Shown here: positions 39,101 through 51,100 of the stretch, one piece after another | Position numbering within the stretch: the stretch's first letter is position 1 | How the letters are laid out: every line of letters starts with the position of its first letter | Assembly: GCA_002633005.1 (NCBI GenBank) | Contig: NMRA01000034.1 | Location: 891,766 to 955,765, forward strand | Direction: 5' to 3' | Origin: Phoronis australis | Taxonomy: Eukaryota > Phoronida > Phoronidae | DNA: 64,000 nt | Position numbers and translations under genes: made by a program | Notes under the pieces: model-generated | Seen by the model: the letters and a program-made list of their open reading frames with translations, nothing else | The model's database searches: none | What the model was told of the DNA's origin: nothing

Positions 39101-42100
39101 TGTTCGTATATTATGAATTGTCAACAGGAACGTGAACTCGCAGCATTCACGGTTCGGACTTCCAACCCAAATTGAAGCAATGATTTTCAAGGATGGCGAG
39201 GCAGCCAGCATGGGTCTTCAAATCAATGCGCACGTGCCCTGGATATTTGTGTCAAACCCGTATTCAGTAGTAGTACACCAGAAAATAACATCAAGCAGAG
39301 CGTAACTGACATGCCCACACCGTGTGCACAGCAAATGGTAAAGACATAAACTTAAAGGATGCTTATTTCAAAACATTTCCACGCACTAGTAGAGTGAGCA
39401 ACAGCAATAAACCTATATCACGTCGACGGGGTGTGGCGGCGCTCAATATTATTGTGGCACAGTTGACTTAACACCTCCTCCCCCTGCTGGCTTGACTTTT
39501 CATTTTAAGTTTTGTAACGCATGTAACGGCTACCAATGAAATCTGCTTGGTTTTCGAGTCTGTTCTGATTGAAAGAATGTAAGTTGTCGACAGCTTTCGC
39601 TGTATAAAACAGTTTATTGATCTGCGAGCATTCCACGGTAGCACACGTTTCATACTAAGCTCAAAAACTTGAGATCCCAGATATTGATAGTATTATTTTA
39701 ATGACTACACAATCCGAACAGAAAAAGACACTTGCACATTTCACTGTTCTACACGACCAGTTTTGATTCGTTGCGATAACAATGTTTGTGTAGTGAGCTC
39801 AGCTTACGTGGCATACCTTACGACGAGGCGAAAAATGCGACGGGTTTTAACTCGTGTAGATAATGTCGCGTTGCAATGCAGAGTAGGATATTTCCCGACA
39901 CCAGTTCAGTTGGAGGCACAGCGTAAACTGTGCCCTGGCCATTTTGAAAATCCCCGCTCTCAGTTTGTGTTTCACTTGCAACACTTCTTGATTAGCGACT
40001 AGAGTAATGCAAAAGGATAGGAGAAAAATGTTCATGATTCAGAAAGATTCGGACTTCTGTTCAAATTAGTCTAGCCTGTCGTCTGCTTTTCGGTATCGCA
40101 AGTTCGTTAAACTAAGGCTTTCGAAGTGTAAAGCAGACATTGTTGATGTTTGTTTAACTAAAAAATACGTTCATTAACCAAACAAAAAAGATGACGGCCT
40201 TTCGTTGGGGCACCCGGCACCCACGTCACTATTTGTTGGTCCATGAAAAGTACATTCACGCCAAGGGAACAGTAATTAACATGGAATAATGTTTTTTCAA
40301 GATAACCAGGCATCTGCAGTTTTAATTAACATTAAATCTAAAACCGGTTACCTTCTCTTTAAATTGCAAAGGCCAGCTTCCCACGGTTAGAAGACAAGTC
40401 GTAAATGCAACGACGATTTCCATAAAACACAGGCTCAGAATATGACGAAACAACTTAATCGCAAGGAATTTGAAGCATTCAAATGTAAAGTAAATTTTAA
40501 GCGGTCCATTACACCCGTAACGACTGTTACAGCATCCGAACGAACCTCTCGAGTATTTTCGTACCTTCACAGTAAAGGCTACGAAAATACCCGAAGTGTC
40601 CCGGATGGACCTGAGAGGCATAATTTATCCGAAAGCGACTGACAACTGACGATCAAACAGCAGCATTCAAATCATTTTACGCAATCAAACCCTTGTTACA
40701 GTACTGCGGTAATGTCACAATTTTTCACGAGCCTATCTAATCTATGCCGCCATCTCACTTTTCAAATGTGTATTAGCAGCGCACACGAAGTTTGTTTTTA
40801 CTGCCCTTGTACCGCAAACGAGCTAAACACCTAATGTTGTTTCTCTTTGCAATAACAGTTGATACGATGTAAAAATAAAAATGATTTAAATCCTTTAATG
40901 TCATGAGAAACTCATTGATATTATGGTACGTACTGAACGCAATGCTTGTCGTTATGCAATGAGTCCGTTTTGACAATGTAAACAACTTAGGACCATGGTC
41001 AAACAACAGAGGTGGACTGGACAAACATTCGAATATCACGGTAATCCGCCATTTGGTTGAAGTCGAACAGTACACATACGGCGGATAGCCGATGACAAGT
41101 AAAATCGTTTGAGAGGTGATTAGGCTTACATAACGGTTTGAGCATCATCGAGACACAATAAAACTGTTATTTTGTGACAAAGACGACATTTTAATTAGAA
41201 TTATGCACGGACATAAAACTATCTTACGTCACAAAACAACTTGTGATTTAGACCACTTACCGCCATGAAATCGGTTTCAAACTGTTCCATAGTCAAATTA
41301 GAGTCGATTTCAAGGCTTCAAAAGAACCGATATTTCGTTATGAAAGGAGACCAGGGTCTACAAAATGGCTTGTCACGGCGTATAAGTTTATGGGCTGAGC
41401 ATTGGCTCAAAGAAGAATGAACTGTCAGTTTTTAGAGAGCCCAGAAAATTTCTCATCCGAAAAGGGAACAAGTTGCGACCAAGGTCAATGCGGCAAGTGG
41501 TCAAATAAAGTGTTCACTAAGACAGAACGCGGGGTTATAGTGGCTTGACGTCTCGCAAAAAGGGCGGATTCAAAAACAAGCGCGACCGATAGTAAATTAC
41601 ACGTGCGACTCATAACATTTTGTTTGCAACTTGACAAACTAAGGCTTTGAAAAGTGTTTGCAAGAAAGCTGAGCTCACCCAGACTGAAAAAACTGCGAAA
41701 AAACAAAATACTTTGTCTGCCAACCTTCAAGTACTAAGCGTTAGGAGTGAGGCTAGGAACATAAATGGAGGGCGGCTTGGGGGGGGGGCGTTAAGTTGCG
41801 CTGATAATCTTTGTCCAGGCACCGCAAGTTGCGACGAACTCCAGTTGAAGTCACCGAGTGTACAGAGCTCTAGAGAATCAAGCGTTGCAGATCGCGTAAG
41901 CCATAAACACTAACTCCAGGCACCAAACCACACGACATATTACACGAAATCCTCAGTGCAAGACCACCATTACATTACCCTCCTTTGCATTTGTGAATCA
42001 ATAACTGGCTTCAGCACTGTGTTTGCCATTGCATCAATTGCTGGCGTCGAACAAATCGATACATGTCCACTACTGTGAACGTTGACATAGGTACCCTTAT

Positions 42101-45100
42101 CTTGCAATTCACAACTTGATCATACCAGTGAGCTGCAACACAGTTTTAGCTCATTGGTTGCATGGATCAATACACTACACAGGGTTCTCGTCCTGGTCAA
42201 AAAACCCAAGCATAGCTGAAACTGCGTGTACTTTTTTGTTCTTTTGTGCTTATTCACAGAAAACAATTGCAACACGTTGTTTTCATTTGCCTGTCACTGT
42301 TTTTATGAGAAAAATAACAATGTGTACCGTAATTCAACATTCTTAGGATTATTTCTCATTTTATGAAGTGTTGATCATGTAAATCTTGGAACTTTTAAAC
42401 ATGACTTATTCTTCCATCTGTAAATAGGGCGAACATTGCTTTACCCGAAGACGATTAGACCCGGCCAAGGTAGAAATGCGCTCGAAGCACTGAATCGCAA
42501 TGCGTGTAAGAACGTCAATTTTGCAAACAAAGGCCCATTCCAGCACCACTGCTTTGTGAAATAGGACGGGTTGACAATTTATTGACCTGTTATCAATGTC
42601 ACTAATATTCAGCCGAGACCTCTGAGGTGAGAAAACAATGTCCAAAGCCTTAATCTTAGCACATTAGCCAGGCGTTATTTGAGCACTTTCGTCCACACGC
42701 CGGGATGAGTAGAACGGGATTATTACATTGTTACAGCCAGCCGTTCCAATAACAATGTGCTGGTTGTCCTCGTTGATTTAGCGCCTCTGAAGACGTGTTG
42801 CGAATAGACCTACTGCGAGATAACAAGCAATATGTGGATTTTTGTCCCCACGACTTTATTGTGCTAATCTGTCACTGCACAGCGGATATCCGTCTGAGAG
42901 TTGGAAAAACCCTAGCTGGCTTTTACAAGCAGGGCCACGTTTCACGAAATGGCTACACAAGTCAGAAACATGGTCTTACGCTTATACAACTGTATCCGAA
43001 GAAGTAATTTAATTTCACTTCATCGACGTACAATGCCTCCATGAATATGTCCATAATTACTAATAATTACTAATTACTCGACAACGATTGCATAAGAAGA
43101 AATATATCCAGTGATAGGAAAGTGGAAGCGAAAGATGCAAGAGGTCTGATCTGTCCTCTTAAGAATTCTGTACTAAACAGCTGCCATGTAATAGGCAGAC
43201 GACACTGTCGGCCTGGTCGCCCATTTCTCCTGGTTTCTGCGACCACGATTTATTGCATCCAGGTACGAAGTATATATTCTTCTCAAGCCAGCAGAAAAGC
43301 AATAAAAACATCGCTGTAAACCACGTTTTGGTGTCAAAACATCAACTCCCTTCATAAGGTGTATTTGCTCTTTCAGAGCAATATCATTGCGTTCTTTTTC
43401 TTTGTTTGGGTTAAAGCGCCTGGAATCCACCTGGCGGATATTCTGATGACCGAAACTAACCCGCCGTGACAAGCCAGGGGTTAAGTTCTTCTGTAGCCAC
43501 TAGAAAGTTTTTAATCTCAGTTAGGGACGAATGTGACAAATACCTTGTATAGAGGGAAGTGTGCGGAGGTTACAGTCGTTAGTGAGTGCACCACTGAAAA
43601 GACACAATGGTTGCACTTGACTGACTACCGGTTCTGCCCACCCAGATACATTATTGGTCTGCAAGCCAGAAGTCGTCATGGACAACCGATCAGATGTTGT
43701 AGCGAAATACATCTAGTTGTCCCGGGAAAACCGAAGTCACTCGAGTGCATCCATTGGTAAGTACGTTAGAGGAAATGCAGCCTCGGCCTACTTGGACAAG
43801 AGAGCTTCCCCAAGATTGTACAAAGCATTGTTTTTCACAAACAGTCTTCTGCCTTCAAGTCAACTTCTACAATTTTAAACCGGCTTAACATCTTCAAAAA
43901 ATAAAAATAAAAACACGGGACTTCCATTAAGTACAAGTAGGTCAGAGGTTAATTACAAAGGTTGACATTTGAGTTCAAATTGGCTATGCAGAAGACCTCA
44001 ACGACTGCCAACCTACGCTTATGACGGTTGCAACAACAGAAGTATTTTTTCACGATTGTTTGGATGTGTTAGAACAACTGTCGGATAAACCGCACCAGTA
44101 AAAGTGAAGCATGCGTTACATTCTGAAAAGGTCAATTTAGGCGGTATTTTGATAGTCCATAGGCTTTGAATGGATGAACAGTGCACTTCTTCGTCGATCC
44201 ATTGTTGCCTAAAGGCATGCACCCTGGGTTAAAACTTCACGTATAAAACAGCGATCAAAGATTACATTGAGGATAAATGTCGTCGTTGAATTCATAAAAA
44301 CACTGGTAGTGTGTTACACCACGGGTAGTAGTGGACAAGAGAAAGCAAAGGGTTTGGGAATGAATTGGTCTTGCCGTTACCGAGTTTTAACATGCAGACG
44401 CTCGTGTAAGCCACCTTCCAACTATAAGGGAGGATATGACAGTTGAGGGACTATTGAGTCTGTACACTAAAAATCTGATCCGTGAAGATAGACTACCAAG
44501 CCATTCTTCCCACCCGCAATAACTTTCCTTCCGGTTGACGTGCTCATATAGGTCGTGCTTCATGACCAAGGACCCGGATGTTAGTAACTTCAACATGTAT
44601 CTCGTTCTCATTACTTTGTAAGAAAAACGCAATGAGCACATAGTTGCGTAAACCATGTATTCTTCGTCAGTGCTCCATATTACATCCAGTTTTAAAAAGC
44701 GTTTAGATGCCGCAAACGAATGAGCGATTTCACGTGCCTGCTCTATGTTGACTTTTTATTACAAATCCTTCAAATTTACGTGCGCAGTCCTACATATTTT
44801 GCCTTTTCGATCTTCACACCGCATCGTTGATTGCCTGCGGGTTTGTTCGACATGTAGAAATAAGCATGGGAACAGGCTACTGACTGGGGATTCAGACATC
44901 GGTTTTTCAAAGATGCGGGCTGAAGTTATGCTTGGCATGTTGTTCCGTTTACATCGTTGGACTTTTGACGGACCTAGAATCATCGGGCTCTCGCTCAAAC
45001 GTTAATAAAAACAATACACGGTTATAGGTTAAATCGTGCAAGTTTCAAGGTGTGCTGATGTCGTTGTCTAAACATTCATTGCACATATATGACATATTAT

Positions 45101-48100
45101 TTACTGATATGAGCCGTCTTTAATCTGACACGTGAACAAAGCCACTGACTTCAATTTTGACAAAATGTCAGAGATCAGTGCTCGGTTGCATGAAACAGTC
45201 CCAAATAGGGACTCAACTAAGTTCCCCAAATCTACTGTGTGTTTGTGGAAACACCGATTGTCCTTTCTTATGCTGTTTTAGTTTCATTACTAAGCCAATT
45301 TTCGGTTTTGATACAGATCGAGAGTGAACTTGACATTGAATTGTCAATAGTATCAAAAATAAATAGGGATCTTTTCATGCAACGCCCTTAACTTAAGGAC
45401 TAGGACCATATTTATTTTCATTGAACTCGGGGATCAGATTTATATTAGAAAATTTCATTAATCAGAGAGGAGCTCGTAATAAACATGAGATGATAAAAAA
45501 GATTACATCTGTGAGTAAACAAAGACACATATAGGCAAAAAAAATTAGGGAACTAGTTGAGCCCATTTTCGGGACTGTTTCATGCAACCAGGCACAGAAA
45601 CCCACGCAATGTAAAATAGCTAACTTGCGAGTGGGAGCTAGTATGATCACGTTCTTCTCTTATAAAGCATGGCGATATCTCGCGGAGACTTGCGTGATGC
45701 AGCCTAACTCCCAAGAATGTAGCATCACAGAACGCAAACCAACCCAAGTGTGCTGAACTGCCCACTGTCAATGCAATGTCAATTATAACCTTTAACCGGC
45801 GCCGTCACCTTATCGTAGCGCGCGTCCCATTTGACCCCATGATGATGTGAGGTGTAAATATTCACGATTGTGAAACACTAAAACTGACAAGTATCGTAAG
45901 CCAGAACAACGTTTGGTTTTCATTCTAACTAACCCAGGGAGCTGTATACCTCTCGTTTTCTTATTCAAACACCGTCCATTGATTACCCAGACCTTTACTG
46001 AATTTTGAACTCTTACTTAAGTTTCTGTTGAGAAGTCCAGCTGATCTCAGTGACCAGTACAGCCAAAATAAGCGAGAACCATTATAGCGATTTCACACCA
46101 CCATGCGCACACTATTCAAGCTGTCAAAACCGTGGGTCACGTAATTAGTTATTTTGAATTGTAGATATGTAATGTGTATTGTGTCTGCGGGTTTAGTAAG
46201 GTTATTGCGTCAATCACTCTTGTAAAAATAGCGGTCGTACAAAATCTCCCGAGGAGCACACACCATTGCGTTGGGCACAGGGAGATGTGGGAGATAGTTG
46301 CCGCTTTTTTACGCCTACTTTTACAAGCATGTAAATCACACACACGAAATTTTCTATTGACAAAATTTCTGAACACTCTTAACAAGATACGGACATTGCA
46401 TGGAACTTATTTTTATTTCGATGCCTCACAATGACATCTGCAGATAAATAACGAGTTTGCCAGAGAGTATCGAGCTATTAACTAAACCGCTAGTTTGGTC
46501 ATTGTGGTAATGCAAACAATTCACCAACACTTAAATGCCAATTTGCTCTTACTAACAGAGAAAGGTTTACCCTGAAAATCATCGGAGTGACATTTTGATC
46601 ATTCCATCTCAATGTATAGATTTAACAGCGTCTAGTTTTAATACATTCTTTCTCAGAAATATTTTTAGTTTTAAACTTCAAGAGACGATATAAAAATGCA
46701 ATACTTTGAACAGAACTAACAGCCACACATGTTTTTAGACACACGGAAGCATTCCAAAGTAACACGCTATATTTAAGGCAATAGTTTGATATAACGTGAT
46801 TGTATTTTGGGAATCAGTTTGATGGCCGTTATTTAGTGGAGAAATATGGTTCTCAAAATTCGGGCACGTTATATCAAACCATTACCACATTTAACTCTAG
46901 ATGAAGACATAAATTTCCAATGTGACTAAGATAAAATAATCAGTTTTTGGCCACAATAAGATTCAAAACCGGACGATAGCCGCACAAATAAAAAAGTTCA
47001 TGTTCAAGTCAACGTTTCGTCTTTTCATTAGACATCATCAGGATCATATTTACAACAATTTAGGACAACAAGTGCCAACATACAGCTCAGGTAACATCCA
47101 TAGAGTGAAGTGAGAGATACGTAGAATATAGTCAGTAGCTGGTCATCGCCATAGTTGCAAGGTCACTGAGCTCTGCATGTTATTCAGAGATGTTACCTGA
47201 GCTGTATGTTGGCACTTGTTGTCCTAAATTGTTGTAAATATGATCCTGATGATGCCTAATGAAAAGACGAAACGTTGAATTGAACATGAACTTTTTTATT
47301 TGTGCGGCGATCGTCCGGTTTTAAGATAAATAACCACATATCATTTTAGTCACAGGGAAGAATTCCAAAATTACGCGCAATATCGTTAAGTTGCACGGCC
47401 AGGACTATAAAAATAACGAGCATGTAACCTATGAACTTAGGTGACCCGTGGCACAAACCGATAATATACATTTTAAGAAGCAGCCGGAAAACACTTGAGA
47501 ACTGCATTTTCATCATATCCTCCGACTAATGGTTGGGTCAATAACATAAAATTTGTTAGGGAGACGCAGTAAGCGGCCACTACGATCAATGCTTGGCGTT
47601 TACATAAATTCACATGGCACAAGAATCTAACAAAGGATCAAATTCAATAAAAGGTGCTTAAAATAATCAGTAAGGTTCATCTCATAATGCCGAGTGATAC
47701 GTAATTTCAAAGTTCTATCACGGATATGGTATGCAAAGAAATGAGTATTGAATTAGTCATGGTCACGGGCAGGTTGACCTACACAATTGAACCGATGACC
47801 ATTCCGTTGTGACCTGGATGTTATAAAGACATACATGGAAGTGGCAGCAAATGAATGATTAGACAATTCTAACGTTTGCAGAAACCTACAACGAAATTTC
47901 TGCAGAGGACACTGAAAATCCCTTGCATCACATTCATCATTGTGTTTCACTGACAACGGTTGGTGTCACAGTGTGAGAAAATGGCGACACCCGCCATTTT
48001 ATAACCGTCGTCGAAACTGTAACAATATTTGAATTTTCGACAAAAAGTACTCACCTTAAAATGACGGTGGTTCACTTACAATGCAATAAATTCGTACCAT

Positions 48101-48155
48101 CGAAATTGCAATACTTACCGGCGGCAATTAAGGCGAAAAACACTGTGTATTTCAT
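24134..48155 (-). CDS. Three-Ig-domain GPI-type cell-surface protein, ten exons
   Basis: Ten exons were joined by splice site and phase: 48119-48155, 36695-36852, 35672-35816, 34178-34285, 32595-32677, 28989-29164, 27557-27672, 26191-26396, 24660-24795 and 24134-24225. Every junction keeps frame; the CDS is 1257 bp, 418 residues. Residues 1-12 plus are a signal peptide (MKYTVFFALIAA). Ig1 (about 13-149) is V-type with C44, W51 and DTGIYRC (C125). Ig2 (about 150-275) has C191 in VSITCRATG and C255 in DDSIECEA. Ig3 (about 276-388) has four cysteines (282, 299, 322, 339), all in exon 8, and no cysteine in the F-strand position. The end, SGEIGGVGAIVPAISLLL to the stop, is a small-residue site plus hydrophobic segment with no cytoplasmic tail, as in GPI-anchored proteins. 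NSS and NKT are glycosylation sequons. Likely a surface recognition or adhesion protein; the ligand is unknown. A single-pass anchor without tail is the alternative. Confidence 0.88.
24980..25142. mobile_element. Short element with GGCGGATCCAG ends
   Basis: It starts GGCGGATCCAGGGG and ends GCTGAATCCGCC, an imperfect terminal inverted repeat like those at 28337-28491 and 39088-39102. It lies in the intron between exons 8 and 9 of the Ig gene. No coding capacity; it resembles non-autonomous hAT elements. Confidence 0.5.
28204..28332. mobile_element. 129-bp MITE with perfect 17-bp terminal inverted repeats
   Basis: GGGTCCGTTTCATGAAA at 28204-28220 is exactly complementary to 28316-28332. Inside is AT-rich sequence with no open frame. 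I could not find a target-site duplication. It abuts the next element at 28337. Confidence 0.7.
28337..28491. mobile_element. hAT-like MITE with CAGTGGCGGATTTAG ends
   Basis: It opens CAGTGGCGGATTTAG and closes CTGGATCCGCCCCTG, an imperfect inverted repeat beginning with CAG as in hAT elements. No clear 8-bp duplication was found. A separate right end of the same family is at 39088-39102. Confidence 0.55.
29170..32118 (+). repeat. Composite repeat array with CTCF-core-like sites, intron 5 of the Ig gene
   Basis: Two starts (about 29170 and 30379) begin AACAAGAGCAACGC and lead to TGCGCCCAC; ends near 31900 and 32105 read GTGGGCGCATAAA, the inverse of the start. Between them a unit of about 450 bp is repeated several times; each unit holds TGGCCACTAGGTGGCGC, TTGCCACTAGGGGGCAC and CTGCCACTAGGAGGCGCC at regular distances. 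A short ACGG microsatellite lies at about 31850-31873. No protein frame is shared between units. This is a transposon-like or satellite-like family that I cannot name. Confidence 0.85.
30379..30744 (+). repeat. GAGCAACGCAGAGCGTT element, copy 2
   Basis: It is almost identical to 4272-4637 and inserted in, or part of, the array at 29170-32118. It ends CACCTGAAGACCTATG and passes into the array unit (GAAAATACAGAGG), which shows that the first copy is a truncated piece of this longer unit. Confidence 0.8.
38439..39041. other. Assembly gap (603 N)
   Basis: A run of N within intron 1 of the Ig gene. The right flank (39042-39102) is the end of a hAT-like element with TAGATCCGCCACTG, so the missing part probably contains the rest of that repeat. 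Open frames through it are artefacts. Confidence 0.98.
39088..39102. mobile_element. Right terminus of a hAT-like MITE
   Basis: CTAGATCCGCCACTG matches the ends of the elements at 28337-28491 and 24980-25142. Its body extends left into the assembly gap. Confidence 0.5.
41245..41490. mobile_element. MITE, family with TTTAGACCA ends
   Basis: The left part, TTTAGACCACTTACCGCC followed by ATGAAATCGG and CTGTTC, aligns with the copy at 14595-14830; GGCTTGTCACGGC in the centre is also shared. The right end is diverged. It lies in intron 1 of the Ig gene. Confidence 0.65.
45184..45590. mobile_element. MITE of about 407 bp with 43-44 bp inverted ends
   Basis: The left arm (45184-45226) with GGTTGCATGAAACAGTCCC is the inverse of 45547-45590, with GGGACTGTTTCATGCAACC; the similarity continues inward through AACTCAACTAAGTTCCC-type sequence. 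A diverged relative of its right half is at about 52460-52600. No coding frame. Confidence 0.75.
46784..46879. repeat. Small inverted repeat, perfect 15-bp arms
   Basis: GTTTGATATAACGTG (46784-46798) faces its exact complement at 46865-46879. Inside, ATTTTGGGAATCA faces an imperfect partner, so a longer hairpin is possible. It looks like a MITE relic. Confidence 0.65.
46965..47322. repeat. Inverted repeat, 135-bp arms with about three mismatches
   Basis: Arm 46965-47099 is the inverse of 47189-47322; the spacer is about 90 bp. The arms contain AACGTTTCGTCTTTTC and GATGATG-type sequence, which I associate with ends of some Penelope-like and related retroelements. No open frame. The near identity suggests a recent origin or gene conversion between arms. 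Confidence 0.85.
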
Positions 48156-51100
48156 AATTCCGTCTTGAACGAAGCCGGTACCCTTGCAGACTGAATCCAC
48201 ACACCTTGATTTGCGATGACGTCAACAGGTCACAAGTGGCTGAAGTTATGAAGTTCAGCAGGTGCGACGAAAAGCATGTGGAGATAACTCACGAATTCCT
48301 AAGAACGATGCGAGTGGGAATGTGACACGGGTATAGTTCTTTTTCTAAGCCTCTATCATGTACGTGTATTCATGTAAGTATGAATATGCCAATATTTTTG
48401 TAATTTGAGTAAAGGAAACCGATAACTTGTGCAAGTTTAAATTAAAATGGCCTGTGTATATTTCAGCACTGTTACTGGCTTGTGTCTGAGTGTTTTACAA
48501 CCCATTGCTACCCTGTTTCATTTTATTTTTGTCTGATGGAACAGTCTCGAAATATAGCCGACATTTGAATCCTTAGCTTTCGTAGGCCTCTTAACCGTCT
48601 GCTTTGTTGTTGCTCTGGGAACGACCGTCAAAGATACAGAGACCACGAGCATAAACATCATTGGAAATTATTAATACTGGACATTGTTGTTTGTTCAACC
48701 AGCTGTGTCTAGTTAGTGACGCAAAAGCATTACAAACAGAAGCTTCCAGAATACTTCAATATTCTTTGCGGCTACACAGAACAAACCGTGTCCTTTTCCT
48801 GTAAGATTGAAACTGTTGGATTATTAATCGCCAAATGTGGTACCTACAAGGTGACCAAAGTTTCCTCACGAAAAAAAAAAAATTCTGAAGAGTCATAACA
48901 AAGCTTTATAAACCAAAACTGCTATTAGTGGGTGAAATTTCTTATAAATTATAAGAAATGGTGTTGATTCGTTACCGTTTGTTCTAAACTTTGCTGAAGC
49001 CCACTTGCAAGCGGGGAGAAACGTCGATCACTTGACTACAATTTTGAGGCCGCTTTTGCTGATTTTTGCAATGACTTCTTTCGTCAGTGCCTCAGTCCTG
49101 TTCGGATTATTGATATGAAAATGATCAAATAACTCCACTTTTATTAACCAGTATGTGTTGTTCGTTCAATGTCACATGTCTATGGTTGATGACTTTCCCC
49201 ATAATTCCCTGTCCAAGCCGCTCAAGCTGTCACATCAGCTGTACGCGAAGTGGTCCCATCCTACTGGAGGCACGTCTAACCCGTCTAACAACCCATTTCT
49301 TCACTATAGGTCTGAAAAACCTGCAAGCTTTACAGTTGTGCATTTCTTAATAGTGCAAAGGCCTTTGTAACGCATACCTAGGATGTTCTGTTCCCTAAGT
49401 GACATTCTTTGAGGTTGCTTGATCTCAAAAACAAATGTTACGCCGCATGTAAGTGTGCTTACAGTGGAAAGGTGGACGCTAAGAGCAAATTTTAAACAAC
49501 CAATAAAACCTTAACTAACGTCACTCATAGCAGGTTTGATTTTTTTGTTTGGTAGTGATTTCTTCAACAAATATTTTTTAAGAATCAAAAACGTGGATAA
49601 CAGTTTTGGGTCACCTCGACCAGATTTACGAATTTATTGCGTGAAGTACTTCTAATTACGTATTTGTCACGTATGAAAACTTTGATGGACCCAAGTACAT
49701 ACTTGTTACAGCGTATTGAAACCGAATTGATTTAGTTATGTCCTATACTCCCAGTGGGAACTCTTTTAACATGAAATCAACGTTTTTCAAAATAAACAGA
49801 ATTTAGTATGAAATTCAAAGTAAGTTAAATTTTGAATTTATGACAATACACTAGCACAATGCTAATCACAGTTTAAAGACCTAGTGGCATACGTTTTTAA
49901 CCCTTATTAGACTGTTAGAACGAAGCCACCAGTACCTACAGCTTAATCCTAACGAAATCCGTAAGCAAAAAAACCCATAAAAATCCTCATTTGTCACGAA
50001 CTGGAGGCCGAGTGATACTCCACAAATTTAGATTTGCCGGTAAGTCGTAAGTGAGATTCGTTACGGAACCATTGAATAACAAGGCCGATATGGCGACTGG
50101 GCTAATCGCGTTTTAATGGGAGTAACTAACTCTGATAAACAGCATCAACATAATAACGAACATTCAATATCAAAATATTAAAAAATACTGCGTCACGCTC
50201 CTAGCACTACAACATTTTCCCATCGCCAACTTTCAGCTAACAGACTACAGTTCACTATACTCCCCCGCTTGCGTTTTCACTGACTCGGAATCGCAGAATT
50301 TTATAGCAGAGGTATAAATTGTAATGTTTTGTCACGTTTTAAAAAGTATTTTGCCTAGTAACTGAAAATCAAAGCCAATTTAGCAAGTGATTATTTTCCC
50401 GGCGAAATGACACGGCAACTACCGGGGAATTACTTAGTTGGATGTCGTGTCTCGGCAACAAAAATCACGAAGCACAGGTGCGCGTTATTGCAAATCAGGT
50501 GAAGAGCGCACTTTTTTGAGATAAAGCAAGTTTTGGTTGTTGAAACATTGCCGTGTGTGGATTTTATTTTTTCTACTTTATATTTTTAACGGTCAGTGAA
50601 GCCGGTACCAATTTGCTGCCAAGTACGCGGAAATGCGCTCACACGTCCATGTAGTCACACGGCAATTGCTCAGGCTGGTACTTTGCATCAGTTTCAAGAT
50701 ATGGCGATAAAGAATAGACATTTTCCGAATTAGAAAGGTTTTTCCTCTTACTCATTACTGATTGGACGTACTCTCGCGATGAGTCAGGGCTGACCTCAGT
50801 AGCCGAGTGGTGCGGGCTGCGGGAGATGCAACGTCTTTGCAAACTTATGATTGCATTAAATACCAGTCATATGCAAACTAACAACAGATAAAATTTTGGA
50901 CAATAAATATCAAAAGTGTATAAAAAATGAGAATCAAGAACAACCAAACAAAATAAACAAAATAACAACACATTTACGCTTACAGTTTTATCAACAGGTT
51001 TTCAAGGACAACATGAACGTCATTCAGGAATTGTTCTAATTACTGATGCACAGGAACTCAGGTCACGGAAATAGACGGGAATAGTCGACGATCTGAGCTC

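Larger units (their letters stand above)
32678..48118 (-). other. Long introns 1-4 of the Ig gene
   Basis: Between exon 1 and exon 2 lies an 11.3-kb intron (36853-48118); the others here are 0.8-1.5 kb. They contain the gap at 38439-39041, MITE pieces at 39088-39102, 41245-41490, 45184-45590 and the inverted repeats at 46784-46879 and 46965-47322. Elsewhere I see AT-rich sequence and no further exon that fits by phase. Confidence 0.7.

Noticed and set aside
38361-39211. Long open frames across the second gap
   Set aside because: They consist almost only of undetermined residues.
50798-50830. A-box-like TAGCCGAGTGG (tRNA-Ser style)
   Set aside because: No B box or acceptor partner follows.
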